Positions 1 through 8,600 of a stretch of DNA of 64,000 nt are shown piece by piece. The stretch spans positions 1 to 64,000 of the forward strand of contig NZ_FNNV01000015.1 in the NCBI RefSeq assembly GCF_900106745.1, read 5' to 3'. The DNA comes from Paenibacillus sp. CF384 (GTDB taxonomy: Bacteria; Bacillota; Bacilli; Paenibacillales; Paenibacillaceae). Below the pieces are notes generated by a model. That model worked only from the letters and a program-made list of their open reading frames with translations. It ran no database searches and had not been told where the DNA came from. A program made the position numbers and the translations under genes. Numbering within the stretch: position 1 is the first letter of the stretch; each line of letters starts with the position of its first letter.

Positions 1-136
1 CCTTTGCTTTGTAGCTCTGAAAATGGATGTGTTCTACTTCCATTCTTAACCTACGACTTGAAGCAAATACGGGGCTGTTTTTACGTTCATCATAGCTAGA
101 GCTAATCGTATGTGGCGGGTAAAAGTCTAATGCCAT
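1..136 (-). CDS. Possible N-terminal part of an unknown protein, cut by the window edge
   Basis: An ATG at 136-134 opens a frame that stays open for 45 codons to the left edge. It begins MALDFYPPHTISSSYDERKN, and an internal ATG at 43 could be an alternative start. The composition looks protein-like, but I do not recognise a family. No good Shine-Dalgarno sequence precedes either ATG, and a terminator hairpin for the neighbouring exporter sits just upstream. It may be a real gene or chance; the sequence left of the window would decide. Confidence 0.3.
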   Translation of the reverse strand, partial: MALDFYPPHTISSSYDERKNSPVFASSRRLRMEVEHIHFQSYKAK

Positions 137-157
137 ATTCTACTGGGCGAAACACAA

Positions 158-181
158 GAAGACTGCCTCGTGGCAGTCTTC
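158..181 (-). terminator. Intrinsic terminator after the MFS gene
   Basis: A perfect 10-bp stem (GAAGACTGCC, TCGT loop, GGCAGTCTTC) lies about 30 bases past the MFS stop. On the minus strand it is followed by a T-rich stretch. Confidence 0.65.
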
Positions 182-212
182 ATTATCATTACTTTAGCAG
201 CAATCGGATCGG

Positions 213-1457
213 TTAGGAACCGGTCGCGACACGCTTGCTTCTGCTACCGCGCCTAGTTGCCACGACATGCTGCAGCGCTCCGAGAACGACGAACACGGCC
301 ATAACAACTGCAGAATATCCGTACATCACCGAGTAGCTGCTTACCGAAGAGATCGCGCCAAGCAGGATCGAACCGAAAGCGACGCCGAAATCCGTTGAAT
401 TGTAGAACATGCTGTTCGCCATGCCGTACTGCTCCGGCTTCGAGGTGCGCAGCATCCAAGCTTGAATGGTTGGCTGAATGGAGCCGAATCCGACACCGTA
501 GAGCAGCGCGGACACGATTAACATCGGCATAGTATGTGTATTCGCCAGCACTGCCATACTTGCCGTCACGAACAATCCCGCGGGAATGAGCACGGATGTA
601 TGTCCGAATCGGTCGAAGATTCGCCCCGAGAATGGTCGAACGAGAATGATTGTAATGACATTAAACATAAAGAATAATCCAACCTGCTCGATATGAACAT
701 CATCACCGAATAAAGCGAGAAAACTAAGCAAGCCGCTGTACGTGATCGCAAGCAAGACGTTCAACAACGCAGGAAACATCAGTTTGCGATTAAATGTAAC
801 CTTGCCAGCTACTTTCGGCGGCAGAGTTTCCTTCTGAGCCGGTCCCGATTGCTCCATTGGAACTTGTTGTTCCCGACTAGAACGCGACAGCCATAAGACC
901 GGGAAGATGACTACAGTTGTGACCAATCCGATCATCGTCAATGGCGTGAATCCGGCTTGTTTCATCACATTCAGTCCGATCGCCGGTCCGATGGACAATG
1001 CCAGACTCGTCGACAGGCCGAAATAACCGATGCCCTCACCCATTCGGCGAAGTGGGATAATACGGGAAACAAGCGTGGGCAGAATTGTGCTTGCCATCCC
1101 GAAGCCGATTCCGTAGCCAATGCGCAGCGCCAATAATGCAGCGAAAGTCCCGGCAGCGGAATAGAGTGCTGTCGTTGCCGCAGCAATAATTAGACCCGTG
1201 AGCAGCAGTTTCATCCGAGATACTCGCTGCATGAGTGCAGCGGTAGCGAAACGAGATACGATAGCCGCCAGCGCGAATACGGATGTCACAAGGCTGGTCT
1301 GGACGTTCCCGGCATGAAATTCAGCTTTTACATAAGCGGGAAAGGATGACAGCAGCATCTGCAAACTTAGGAACAGCAGAAAGAAACATAAGGTCAAAGC
1401 GATAAATGGTCGTGTCCATAATGGCGTTTTCGATGGTTGTTCTTGTATTTGTTGCAT
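213..1457 (-). CDS. MFS transporter, probable drug or metabolite efflux
   Basis: A 414-residue major facilitator superfamily protein with about 12 hydrophobic segments. The first two helices begin near residue 15, and the loop after the second carries a typical MFS basic stretch (MQRVSRMKLL). A hydrophilic central loop at about residues 195-225 separates the two six-helix halves. I take ATG 1457 as the start; an in-frame TTG lies immediately before it and GGAGAGG precedes both. The gene lies 65 bases downstream of a MarR-type regulator in the same direction, so the pair is probably one transcript ending at the hairpin at 158-181. Such pairs usually export a toxic compound that releases the regulator. 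The substrate cannot be read from the sequence. Confidence 0.85.
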   Translation of the reverse strand: MQQIQEQPSKTPLWTRPFIALTLCFFLLFLSLQMLLSSFPAYVKAEFHAGNVQTSLVTSVFALAAIVSRFATAALMQRVSRMKLLLTGLIIAAATTALYSAAGTFAALLALRIGYGIGFGMASTILPTLVSRIIPLRRMGEGIGYFGLSTSLALSIGPAIGLNVMKQAGFTPLTMIGLVTTVVIFPVLWLSRSSREQQVPMEQSGPAQKETLPPKVAGKVTFNRKLMFPALLNVLLAITYSGLLSFLALFGDDVHIEQVGLFFMFNVITIILVRPFSGRIFDRFGHTSVLIPAGLFVTASMAVLANTHTMPMLIVSALLYGVGFGSIQPTIQAWMLRTSKPEQYGMANSMFYNSTDFGVAFGSILLGAISSVSSYSVMYGYSAVVMAVFVVLGALQHVVATRRGSRSKRVATGS

Positions 1458-1522
1458 CAAATTAAGTATCCTCTCCGAACAAAATCATAACTAAATAAAT
1501 ATTCTTATCTCGTTCTCTGCAA

Positions 1523-1975
1523 TTAGCAGTCTGTGTGCTTAAGCTTCCCTTCAATGTGAAGCTGTACCCGCTGCAGGAGTTCAATCATATTGTCATGTTC
1601 TTCTTCCGAGAGACATGCTTTGACTTCTGCCGTAATACTTTCTTCAATTGGGGTAGTCACGCGAATAATCTCACGTCCGAGCTCCGTACTGTATACGAGA
1701 AACGAGCGACGGTCCCGATCGCCAGCCTTCTTATAAATAAGCCCCTTCTTCTCCAAGTGATCCAAAATCCGCGTCATCGAAGGTTTATCCTTGCCGATAC
1801 GCTGGGCAATTTCACGTTGGATAAGCCCCTGGGAACAATCAATTTGATTCAGTGCAGACCATTGCTCAGGCGTAATCCCATAAGCGCTTAGTCGTTGTTG
1901 AAATAATGCCGCTAACTTCCGATAGGTTAAGCCCATCGCGAATCCAAAAGGCATCTTGCGTGATTCGGTTGACAT
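1523..1975 (-). CDS. MarR family transcriptional regulator
   Basis: A 150-residue winged-helix repressor of typical MarR length. The central region QREIAQRIGKDKPSMTRILD is the recognition helix-turn-helix, followed by the wing (KKAGDRDRRSF, with the conserved DxR pattern). The start at 1975 follows GGGAGAGGA. The promoter directly upstream overlaps two palindromes, so autorepression together with the downstream MFS gene is the likely scheme. The ligand is unknown. Confidence 0.9.
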   Translation of the reverse strand: MSTESRKMPFGFAMGLTYRKLAALFQQRLSAYGITPEQWSALNQIDCSQGLIQREIAQRIGKDKPSMTRILDHLEKKGLIYKKAGDRDRRSFLVYSTELGREIIRVTTPIEESITAEVKACLSEEEHDNMIELLQRVQLHIEGKLKHTDC

Positions 1976-1992
1976 TCTGAAGTCCTCTCCCT

Positions 1993-2038
1993 ATATAGTT
2001 GTTTAGACAACTATATGTCAGACAACATATTCTGTCAA
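1993..2038 (-). promoter_or_regulatory. MarR promoter with two overlapping operator palindromes
   Basis: On the minus strand, TTGACA (2038-2033) and TATAGT (2015-2010) are 17 bases apart, an excellent sigma-A promoter. The -10 box lies inside a perfect inverted repeat with 10-base arms (ATATAGTTGT, 4-base centre, ACAACTATAT; 1993-2016). A second inverted repeat (ATATGT-N6-ACATAT; 2013-2030) fills the spacer. Both contain a GTTGTCT core. This is a typical arrangement for a self-repressing MarR protein. Confidence 0.75.
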
Positions 2039-2072
2039 TGTCAGCGACGCTGATTCGTTTCTGGCATAAAGA

Positions 2073-2106
2073 AGCCGCGAAAGTCTCACCTCAGACTCTC
2101 GCGGCT
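2073..2106 (-). terminator. Terminator of the beta-helix protein gene
   Basis: A long stem formed by AGCCGCGA...AGTCT paired with AGACT...TCGCGGCT around a CACCTC loop. On the minus strand it is followed by TCTTTAT and lies 11 bases past the stop at 2117. Confidence 0.7.
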
Positions 2107-2116
2107 AATTCAGCTG

Positions 2117-5008
2117 CTAATAAACTTCAACCTCCGATATCGCCATCTGCCCGCCTGTTTGACCCGGGCCATTCGGGGTAATCGCGACAACGCGAACATA
2201 CCTTGCGGTTGTGGCCGTTATGGTGTTGTCGCTTGCTCCTCCACCGAATCCCGTTACGGATTTGACGGTTGTATAGGAGGTTCCATCCGTAGAAGTCTGA
2301 ATATCGAATGCAGTCGCATAGGCAGTAGCCGGCATGATGACCTTGATTCGATTAATGCTGGCGGACGCGCCTAGATCCACGCGAAGCATCCACCGCCATT
2401 GATCCGTAGCTTGCGTCTTCGTAGACGCATTGCCGTCCGTCGCATAAACCACGGAGTCGCCCGGTTGAAGTGCTGCGGTGCTGCCGTCGATGTAGTAGGC
2501 GTTTACTGTTTTGTTCAATGCTTTGTTCGTGCTCGCAGGTCCTTCCACCGTAATATCGTCGAAGGAAGCCGTTGAACCTCCGGTATTCGTACTGCCTCCG
2601 TTGAGAGAAGGATACCCCGTTCTGCCGCTCCAAGACTGCGAATACATCCAACTCGCCGGCTCACTCGTCCCGTCCTGCCATACTTTTCCGTACAACGTCC
2701 CATTGGAGGCGCTCATTTTAAACCAATACCAAGTATTGTTGCTCCATGTGAATGGGTAGCTTGTGCCCCAAGCGATTTCGTCGTTCAGCCACTGGATCGT
2801 GCTGTGGTTCTGATGGAATACGAGATTATACCCTTTGCCGTCAGAAGTTCCCGTGAATAGTCCCACACCAGCGCGTGCATAATCGCCGTCCGTCCAGTTG
2901 TCGACTCGAACCTTGGCGGTAATCGTGTAATCGGTAGAAGTACCTAGACCACCATTGCTCACGATCGCTTTGCGCGGATCGCCGTTTGCCGTAGAGGTTT
3001 GCTTCAACGTCTGAGACGTTTCGCTCCATGCTCCGCCATATGTCGTCCATGAAGTCCCTATGGTATTGTCGTTAAAGTTATCGCTGAATACTACAGGGCC
3101 AGGCGGCGGTGCCGTAGGAGGCGTCGGTTTCTGGGCTGATCCTCCCGGACCGACCGAGTTCATGATGTCTATTGCGCCTTGCGGCCAGCTTTGATTACTG
3201 ACAGTCGTATTACCCTGGAACACGTTGCTGCCGCTCCAATTTCCCCACGGCGAGTTGCTGTAATTGTTCTGTATCACGTTATCATGATTAGGCGGGTTGC
3301 TGGCGAATATCGTTTGCGGTGCGTTGTTGATGACGTTTTTCTCCGCTGTTTTGTACGCACTTCCGTTGTCAAAATAAATCGCCGAAATCGGATATCCGCC
3401 GTTATACACCGAACCGGATAGATCATGGATGTAATTGGCATCAAATCGGGTGAACCCAACCATTTTGCCCAGTGTATAGATCCCGCCCCCGTCATCGAGA
3501 AGCCGAACCACATGATGGATGTTATTGCCGAAAACGATATTATCCGTCATGCCGTGCTCATAATCCTGCCAGTTCCACCCGATCGTTATCCCCGTATACG
3601 GCAGATTCTTGACTTCATTACGACCAATGGTCATGTTATTCGGGACCATCGCGCCAATCCCGACCATATCCGCGTAATCAAGCCCGCCGGAATCAATGGT
3701 ATTATCCATAATCGAATCGTAGGTGCTCTGACCGTCCATAGCCGTCTGCTCATCCCACTGATCGCCTGCGACTCCAAGCGCTATGCCTCCGCCGGCATTC
3801 TTATAGAAGGAATTGCCCTTAATCAGCGTATGATCGGTTCCCTCGTTCCCCATGATGCCCCACCCGCCGGCGAATTGAAAAACGTTAGCTTCCAGCGTGA
3901 TCGTGCTGGCATATTTCAGCTGCACCATACCTAGAGCTGAGGAATACCTTGCCGTATTGCGAATTTCAGAGTTGGAGCCTCCGCCAATCGATTGATACCG
4001 GAATCCGGCTTGCGAATCTACGTAGCCATAGGAACTAGGCGCCAACCAGTTGCTGTATTTGAATGTAATGCCAACGAATTGAATATCGTGCACCTTGCTA
4101 GTTCCGCTGCTGCCTTGAAATTGAATCAACGTCTCTACCTTCGGTGCTATGACCGTCGTTGTATTCATAGTCTCACCGCTCCGAGGCTTATAGTAGAGCG
4201 TAGAGGCAGCCGTATCCAAGAACCATTCACCTGCCGCATCCAGCAGCTCATAAGCATTTTCGAAGAAATAAGGCGATGAACCTTGGTTATGATGATTATA
4301 GGCAAAGCCGCTCTCGGGAGATTTGAACGAGACCGTATTCCCGGAATAACTTGCGATTCTTCCACGATGCTGGCTCCAATGGCCTACAACGACCATTTCG
4401 GCCGTACCGCCATTTGCCCATGAACCGATATCTGACGCATTTACGGTATACGGATAAGAGCTGTTCGTAGCGTTTAAGTAGGGTCCACCCGTTGCTTCAT
4501 CCGTCAAATTCGGTTTTCGCGCCTTGACACCTCGCGAGTCATTCACATAAAGCTGCCTGAAGTTCCAATTGACCCCTGTTTTCTTGTAAATGTTCTGGCC
4601 AGCGTCATGAAGCGTCCATCCGGTAGTCAGATCAACACCGCCGCTTACAATAGGGGTTGCACCTGTATAGTTCTTGTAGATGATTTGGTAACCGTTCGTC
4701 CCGGAATCGGACGTACCGAACGTCAATGTACTGCTGAGCGGATAAGTGCCGTTCATCAGATAAACATAAATATCCCCCGTCATGCTGCCGTTTATCGTCC
4801 GAATGACATCCCTTGCCTTCGCAATCGTTGCGAACGCCGTTCCTGTCGTCAACCCATTATTGCTGTCGCTGCCTCCTGACGGATTCACGTAATATGTAGC
4901 TTGCGTCGCTGCGTAACTCCTTTCTGACGGTACGATAGTCACGGTTAACGCAACTACCATCGCCACAATAATAAGCCAAATCACCTTGACACACTCACCC
5001 TTTTTCAT
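2117..5008 (-). CDS. Secreted right-handed beta-helix protein (GH141-like) with LamG-like and discoidin modules
   Basis: A 963-residue exported protein. Residues 1-33 form a signal peptide (MKKGECVK, hydrophobic IIVAMVVALTV, cleavage near SYA). From about 36 the segment ATYYVNPSGGSDSNNG is the usual entry of secreted parallel beta-helix glycan-active enzymes. It is followed by ARDVIR and FRQLYVNDSRGVKARKPN, which recall GH141-type proteins, then by many beta-helix coils to about 610. A Pro-rich linker (KPTPPTAPPPGP) leads to a LamG-like lectin fold (about 630-825). An F5/8 type C module at about 835-963 ends the protein. The substrate is probably a plant or microbial polysaccharide, and the exact activity is uncertain. 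It is divergent from the GH81 gene and has a cre-like site in its leader. Confidence 0.75.
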   Translation of the reverse strand: MKKGECVKVIWLIIVAMVVALTVTIVPSERSYAATQATYYVNPSGGSDSNNGLTTGTAFATIAKARDVIRTINGSMTGDIYVYLMNGTYPLSSTLTFGTSDSGTNGYQIIYKNYTGATPIVSGGVDLTTGWTLHDAGQNIYKKTGVNWNFRQLYVNDSRGVKARKPNLTDEATGGPYLNATNSSYPYTVNASDIGSWANGGTAEMVVVGHWSQHRGRIASYSGNTVSFKSPESGFAYNHHNQGSSPYFFENAYELLDAAGEWFLDTAASTLYYKPRSGETMNTTTVIAPKVETLIQFQGSSGTSKVHDIQFVGITFKYSNWLAPSSYGYVDSQAGFRYQSIGGGSNSEIRNTARYSSALGMVQLKYASTITLEANVFQFAGGWGIMGNEGTDHTLIKGNSFYKNAGGGIALGVAGDQWDEQTAMDGQSTYDSIMDNTIDSGGLDYADMVGIGAMVPNNMTIGRNEVKNLPYTGITIGWNWQDYEHGMTDNIVFGNNIHHVVRLLDDGGGIYTLGKMVGFTRFDANYIHDLSGSVYNGGYPISAIYFDNGSAYKTAEKNVINNAPQTIFASNPPNHDNVIQNNYSNSPWGNWSGSNVFQGNTTVSNQSWPQGAIDIMNSVGPGGSAQKPTPPTAPPPGPVVFSDNFNDNTIGTSWTTYGGAWSETSQTLKQTSTANGDPRKAIVSNGGLGTSTDYTITAKVRVDNWTDGDYARAGVGLFTGTSDGKGYNLVFHQNHSTIQWLNDEIAWGTSYPFTWSNNTWYWFKMSASNGTLYGKVWQDGTSEPASWMYSQSWSGRTGYPSLNGGSTNTGGSTASFDDITVEGPASTNKALNKTVNAYYIDGSTAALQPGDSVVYATDGNASTKTQATDQWRWMLRVDLGASASINRIKVIMPATAYATAFDIQTSTDGTSYTTVKSVTGFGGGASDNTITATTARYVRVVAITPNGPGQTGGQMAISEVEVY

Positions 5009-5037
5009 CCTCGTTAATTCACCTCTCCCATCTATTC

Positions 5038-5051
5038 TGACAACGCTTCCA
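5038..5051 (-). promoter_or_regulatory. cre-like site (probable CcpA operator)
   Basis: TGACAACGCTTCCA matches the catabolite-responsive element consensus TGWAARCGYTWNCW at 13 of 14 positions. It lies 30 bases upstream of the beta-helix gene start and just downstream of a TATTAT -10 candidate, where bound CcpA would block transcription in the presence of a preferred sugar. Confidence 0.5.
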
Positions 5052-5184
5052 TTACCTAAATAATAGCTTATGGAGGTGGATCGTTTTTATGAGAAGGAAG
5101 CGTAAATTTCGATACGAGCATGATCTGCATCTATGAAAATCACCCTATTACAAATGTCTCTTGAATTCACCAATACAGGATGTT

Positions 5185-5213
5185 TTGACTAATTTCTGGC
5201 AGGAATCTATATT
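5185..5213 (+). promoter_or_regulatory. Distal sigma-A promoter candidate for the GH81 gene
   Basis: TTGACT (5185-5190), 17-base spacer, TATATT (5208-5213). Use of this promoter would give the GH81 mRNA a leader of nearly 400 bases. Confidence 0.45.
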
Positions 5214-5471
5214 AAGATTTCTTAAAATTGTTTATTATGACCTATTCCATAGGCAATACGGCATTAAGGTCCGTAGACCCACATCGTCTCAAAGACAGAT
5301 AACAACGCTTATTGAGTTTAAATACTGTCACTAATCGCCTTAATAGTTAACATGATCAATGAACAACCTTCTATAATTTTACAGTTGAATTAGGTCTATT
5401 AAACGTGTTCACCTCCTTCATACATAAGCATATAGCCCTATTCTCACCTCCGGAGTAGGCTGTGACGCTCA

Positions 5472-5501
5472 TTGTGAACTAAATTCGACAAGGGATATAA
5501 T
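5472..5501 (+). promoter_or_regulatory. Proximal sigma-A promoter candidate for the GH81 gene
   Basis: TTGTGA (5472-5477), 18-base spacer, TATAAT (5496-5501). The transcript would start near 5508, directly before the hairpin at 5514-5538, giving a leader of about 100 bases with a stem-loop at its 5' end. Confidence 0.45.
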
Positions 5502-5505
5502 TGCG

Positions 5506-5538
5506 CTGAAAAAAAATCCCATTCCATTTCCGGGATTT
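5506..5538 (-). terminator. Orphan terminator-like hairpin reading on the minus strand
   Basis: AAATCCC pairs with GGGATTT across 11 bases. On the minus strand the stem runs directly into eight T residues. No minus-strand gene lies upstream for 6 kb, so it may end an antisense transcript of the GH81 gene, or serve as a 5' stabilising hairpin on the plus strand. Confidence 0.4.
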
Positions 5539-5610
5539 GGATATTTCTTTTCTGTCGAGAAATGTCATTCATTTAGCCCATGAGGCGCAATTAGAGGAGG
5601 AATTGGTGGA

Positions 5611-8600
5611 ATGAGTTCTTTTGCAAGAAAGGTTCGTAGGAAGATGCCCCTGACAACGAAGTCAGTGCTCACCCTCTCCTTGCTTCTCGGTTCCTGGAAC
5701 GGAGCAATCGTTGCAGCAGCCAGTGCTAAGGGAGCTGAGGCTTCGCACCTTCTTACCTATGGAGGAGCGGCATATGCTTCTTCTACGGAAGGCGGCTTAA
5801 CGCCTGAGAAAGCAGTTGACGGCATCCTGGATTCTCGTTGGGGAAGTGCGTTCAGCGCGGATCAACAATGGATCTATGTAGACCTTGGCGCCCCTGCCAA
5901 GATCGACAAGGCCGTCATCCGCTGGGAGAATGCTTACTCCAAGTCGTACAAGATTCAAGTGTCCGACGACGAAAAAGAGTGGAAAGACATCTACACGGAT
6001 GCCAAAGGCGACGGCGGTGTCGATACCATCAGCCTATCCGGCGAGGGACGATATGTCCGGATGCTATCGCTCGAGCGCAGCGGCGGTTATGGCGTATCGC
6101 TTTATGAATTCGAGGTTTATGGTACAGGTGGAACGAATCCGATCCCTGTCGTGCTCGGCGAGGATGTGGCCAAGAATAAACCAGTCACAGCTTCCTCTTT
6201 TGAGAAAGCAGACAAAGATAAACCGGCTATGCCGCCGGAGAATGCCAATGATGGTGATGCGACGACAAGGTGGTCCTCCGCTCATACGAGCAATGAATGG
6301 ATCTATGTCGATCTTGGCCAAGTGCATGAAATTGGCCGCATTCGCCTTAACTGGGAGAATGCAGCAGGACGCATCTACGATCTCCAAGTGTCTGATGATG
6401 CTGCCAATTGGACAACCATCTACCGTGAAATGAACGGGCAAGATGGATGGATCGATACGCCGGTCTATGCAAGCGGCCGTTATGTAAGAATGAAAGGAAT
6501 TAGCCGCACAACCAGCTATGGCTACTCCTTATTCAATTTCAGCGTTTACGACTACGTTAACGGGGATCCGAAGCCGTCCTATACGATTCCTACTCTTCCT
6601 ACCTCTTCAACGGTTAATGTAGGTAAAGGCAGCTATCTAACAAGCGATATCGACATGCCGCAGCCACGTCCGCCGATGAACAAGTCGGATGAGCTGAATG
6701 CCCCGATTCCATCGAATGATTGGTGGCAATCGGTCTTAATCAAGAATTTCAGTGACAGCTTGATTACGCTTCCTCTGAAATCCAAGTACTCCACGCTCGG
6801 ACTCGGAATCCTGAATCCAGGCGCAGGTTGGGTGAATGATACAGGCAACTCGCAAGCGGCTGATGGCGGACCGGACTTCTACCTGCATGCCGGCAACATC
6901 AGCACCACCAACGTCAAGAACAAGATTACAGGTTATGGGGATTGGTCCGCGACTGTAGCATTGAGCGACAATGATACACCCAAGATGACAACGACGTTCG
7001 TCAAAGGTTCGCCGTATTTGTATTCGGAATTCAGCGACCCGACGACATCGGAGTTGTATTTCCCAGTGTCCACCCGCTTCTATGATGACAATGGCAATGC
7101 GGTTCTCGCAGCTGAAGGCGCTACGTTGACAGCCGATCATATCGGTTTCGCCGTGACGAATGTCGACGGCTCTCCGCAAGCGAATAAAGTAACCCGCAAC
7201 TATGGTGTATTCGCGCCGGAAGGCTCTGTCTTCATGAAAGTCGGCAACAAAGTGAAGATTCGCCTGGGAAGCGGACACAACTACTTGTCCGTAGCAACGA
7301 TACCCGCTACAAGCGACTTGAATTACTTCTATAAGCATGGTTACGCGTTCGTTAAGAATACGATCGTCACACCAAGCTTCGAGGAGAATACCTCAGAAGT
7401 CGTTACTAACTTCAAAGTGGAGATCGATCAGAAACGTTCGGATCTGGAACCAACGACCTTGATGGCCTTGCTCCCGCACCAATGGAAGCAAACCGATTCG
7501 TCCCTGACTCCTCTCTCCTATCCATCCATTCGCGGAACGCTGAAGCTTCATGAAGGCAATGCGTTCACCACTAAGGATCAGTTTAACGGAATTGTACCGC
7601 AATTCACGGAGCCGGGAGATGCTTCGTATTCCCGCGAGGCGCTGCTTGAGCAGTTAAGCTATCTGGATGAAGCGACATCCAAGAATATCATGTCCGGTGA
7701 TGCTTACTGGCAGGGTAAAGTGCTTCATCCGCTGGCAATGGGCGTACTGATTGCGGATCAAATCGGAGACCAAGCGTACAAAGACGTATTCCTCTCCAGG
7801 ATGAGAACGATCTTAACGGATTGGTATACGTATACCAAAGGCGAGCCGGATTACTTCATGTATTACGATCCGACTTGGGGCACGATGTATTACAAGAACA
7901 GTGAATTCGGCGCCAATACAGGCCTGACGGACCATCATTTCACCTATGGTTACTACGTCTTCGCTTCTGCCGTGCTCGCGACTTACGATCAGGACTTTAA
8001 GGACAATTATGGCGGCATGGTTGAGCACCTTATTCGGGATTATGCCAATCCGTCCAAGGAAGATCCACTCTATCCGTTCCTCCGTAACTTTGATCCTTAC
8101 GAAGGCCATTCATGGGCCGGCGGTTATGGTGACAACAACAACGGGAACAATCAGGAAGCTGCCGGCGAGTCCCTCTTCGGCTGGGTCGGTGAATACATGT
8201 GGAGCTTACTGTCCGGTGACAAAGCTACCCGTGATATCTCCATCTATGGCTTCACAACGGAGCTGAAAGCTGTCGAGCAATACTGGTTCAACTATGATAA
8301 CGACAACTGGCTGCCGGAGTTCGCTCACAAATCAGTAGGTCAAGTATACGGAAGTGCCTATAACTTCGGTACTTTCTTCAGCGGAAATCCGGTTAATGTT
8401 TACGGTATCCACTGGCTGCCAACCGGCGAATATTTAACGAGCTATGGTTTCGATCCAGCCAAAGCAGCAGATTTGTACAACGGTATGGTCAAGGATAACA
8501 AAGGTCCTGAAGATGCGTGGCAGCATATCGTATGGCCGATCGAAGCATTGAGCAATCCGCAAGCGGTGCTCGATAAGTTTACGGTAGAGAACACGCAGAA

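Larger units (their letters stand above)
5052..5610. other. Divergent intergenic region between two secreted-enzyme genes
   Basis: About 560 bases without a convincing gene. It holds two plus-strand promoter candidates for the GH81 gene, a minus-strand terminator-like hairpin (5506-5538), small dyads (CCTAT-N3-ATAGG at 5240-5252 and GGTC-N4-GACC at 5268-5279), and two minus-strand GGAGGTGA motifs (about 5408-5455) that lead only to peptides of 10-16 codons. I could not match it to a known riboswitch. Confidence 0.6.

Noticed and set aside
5220..5320. Possible riboswitch upstream of the GH81 gene
   Set aside because: Small dyads are present, but I could not match cyclic-di-GMP, SAM, glycine, preQ1 or other known aptamer cores. 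Kept only as an unexplained leader.
5405..5460. Small minus-strand frames behind GGAGGTGA motifs
   Set aside because: They encode only 10-16 residues with poor spacing, so no gene is claimed.
6736..7338. 200-codon minus-strand open frame inside the GH81 gene
   Set aside because: Antisense to conserved catalytic-domain coding sequence, with odd composition and no start signal.
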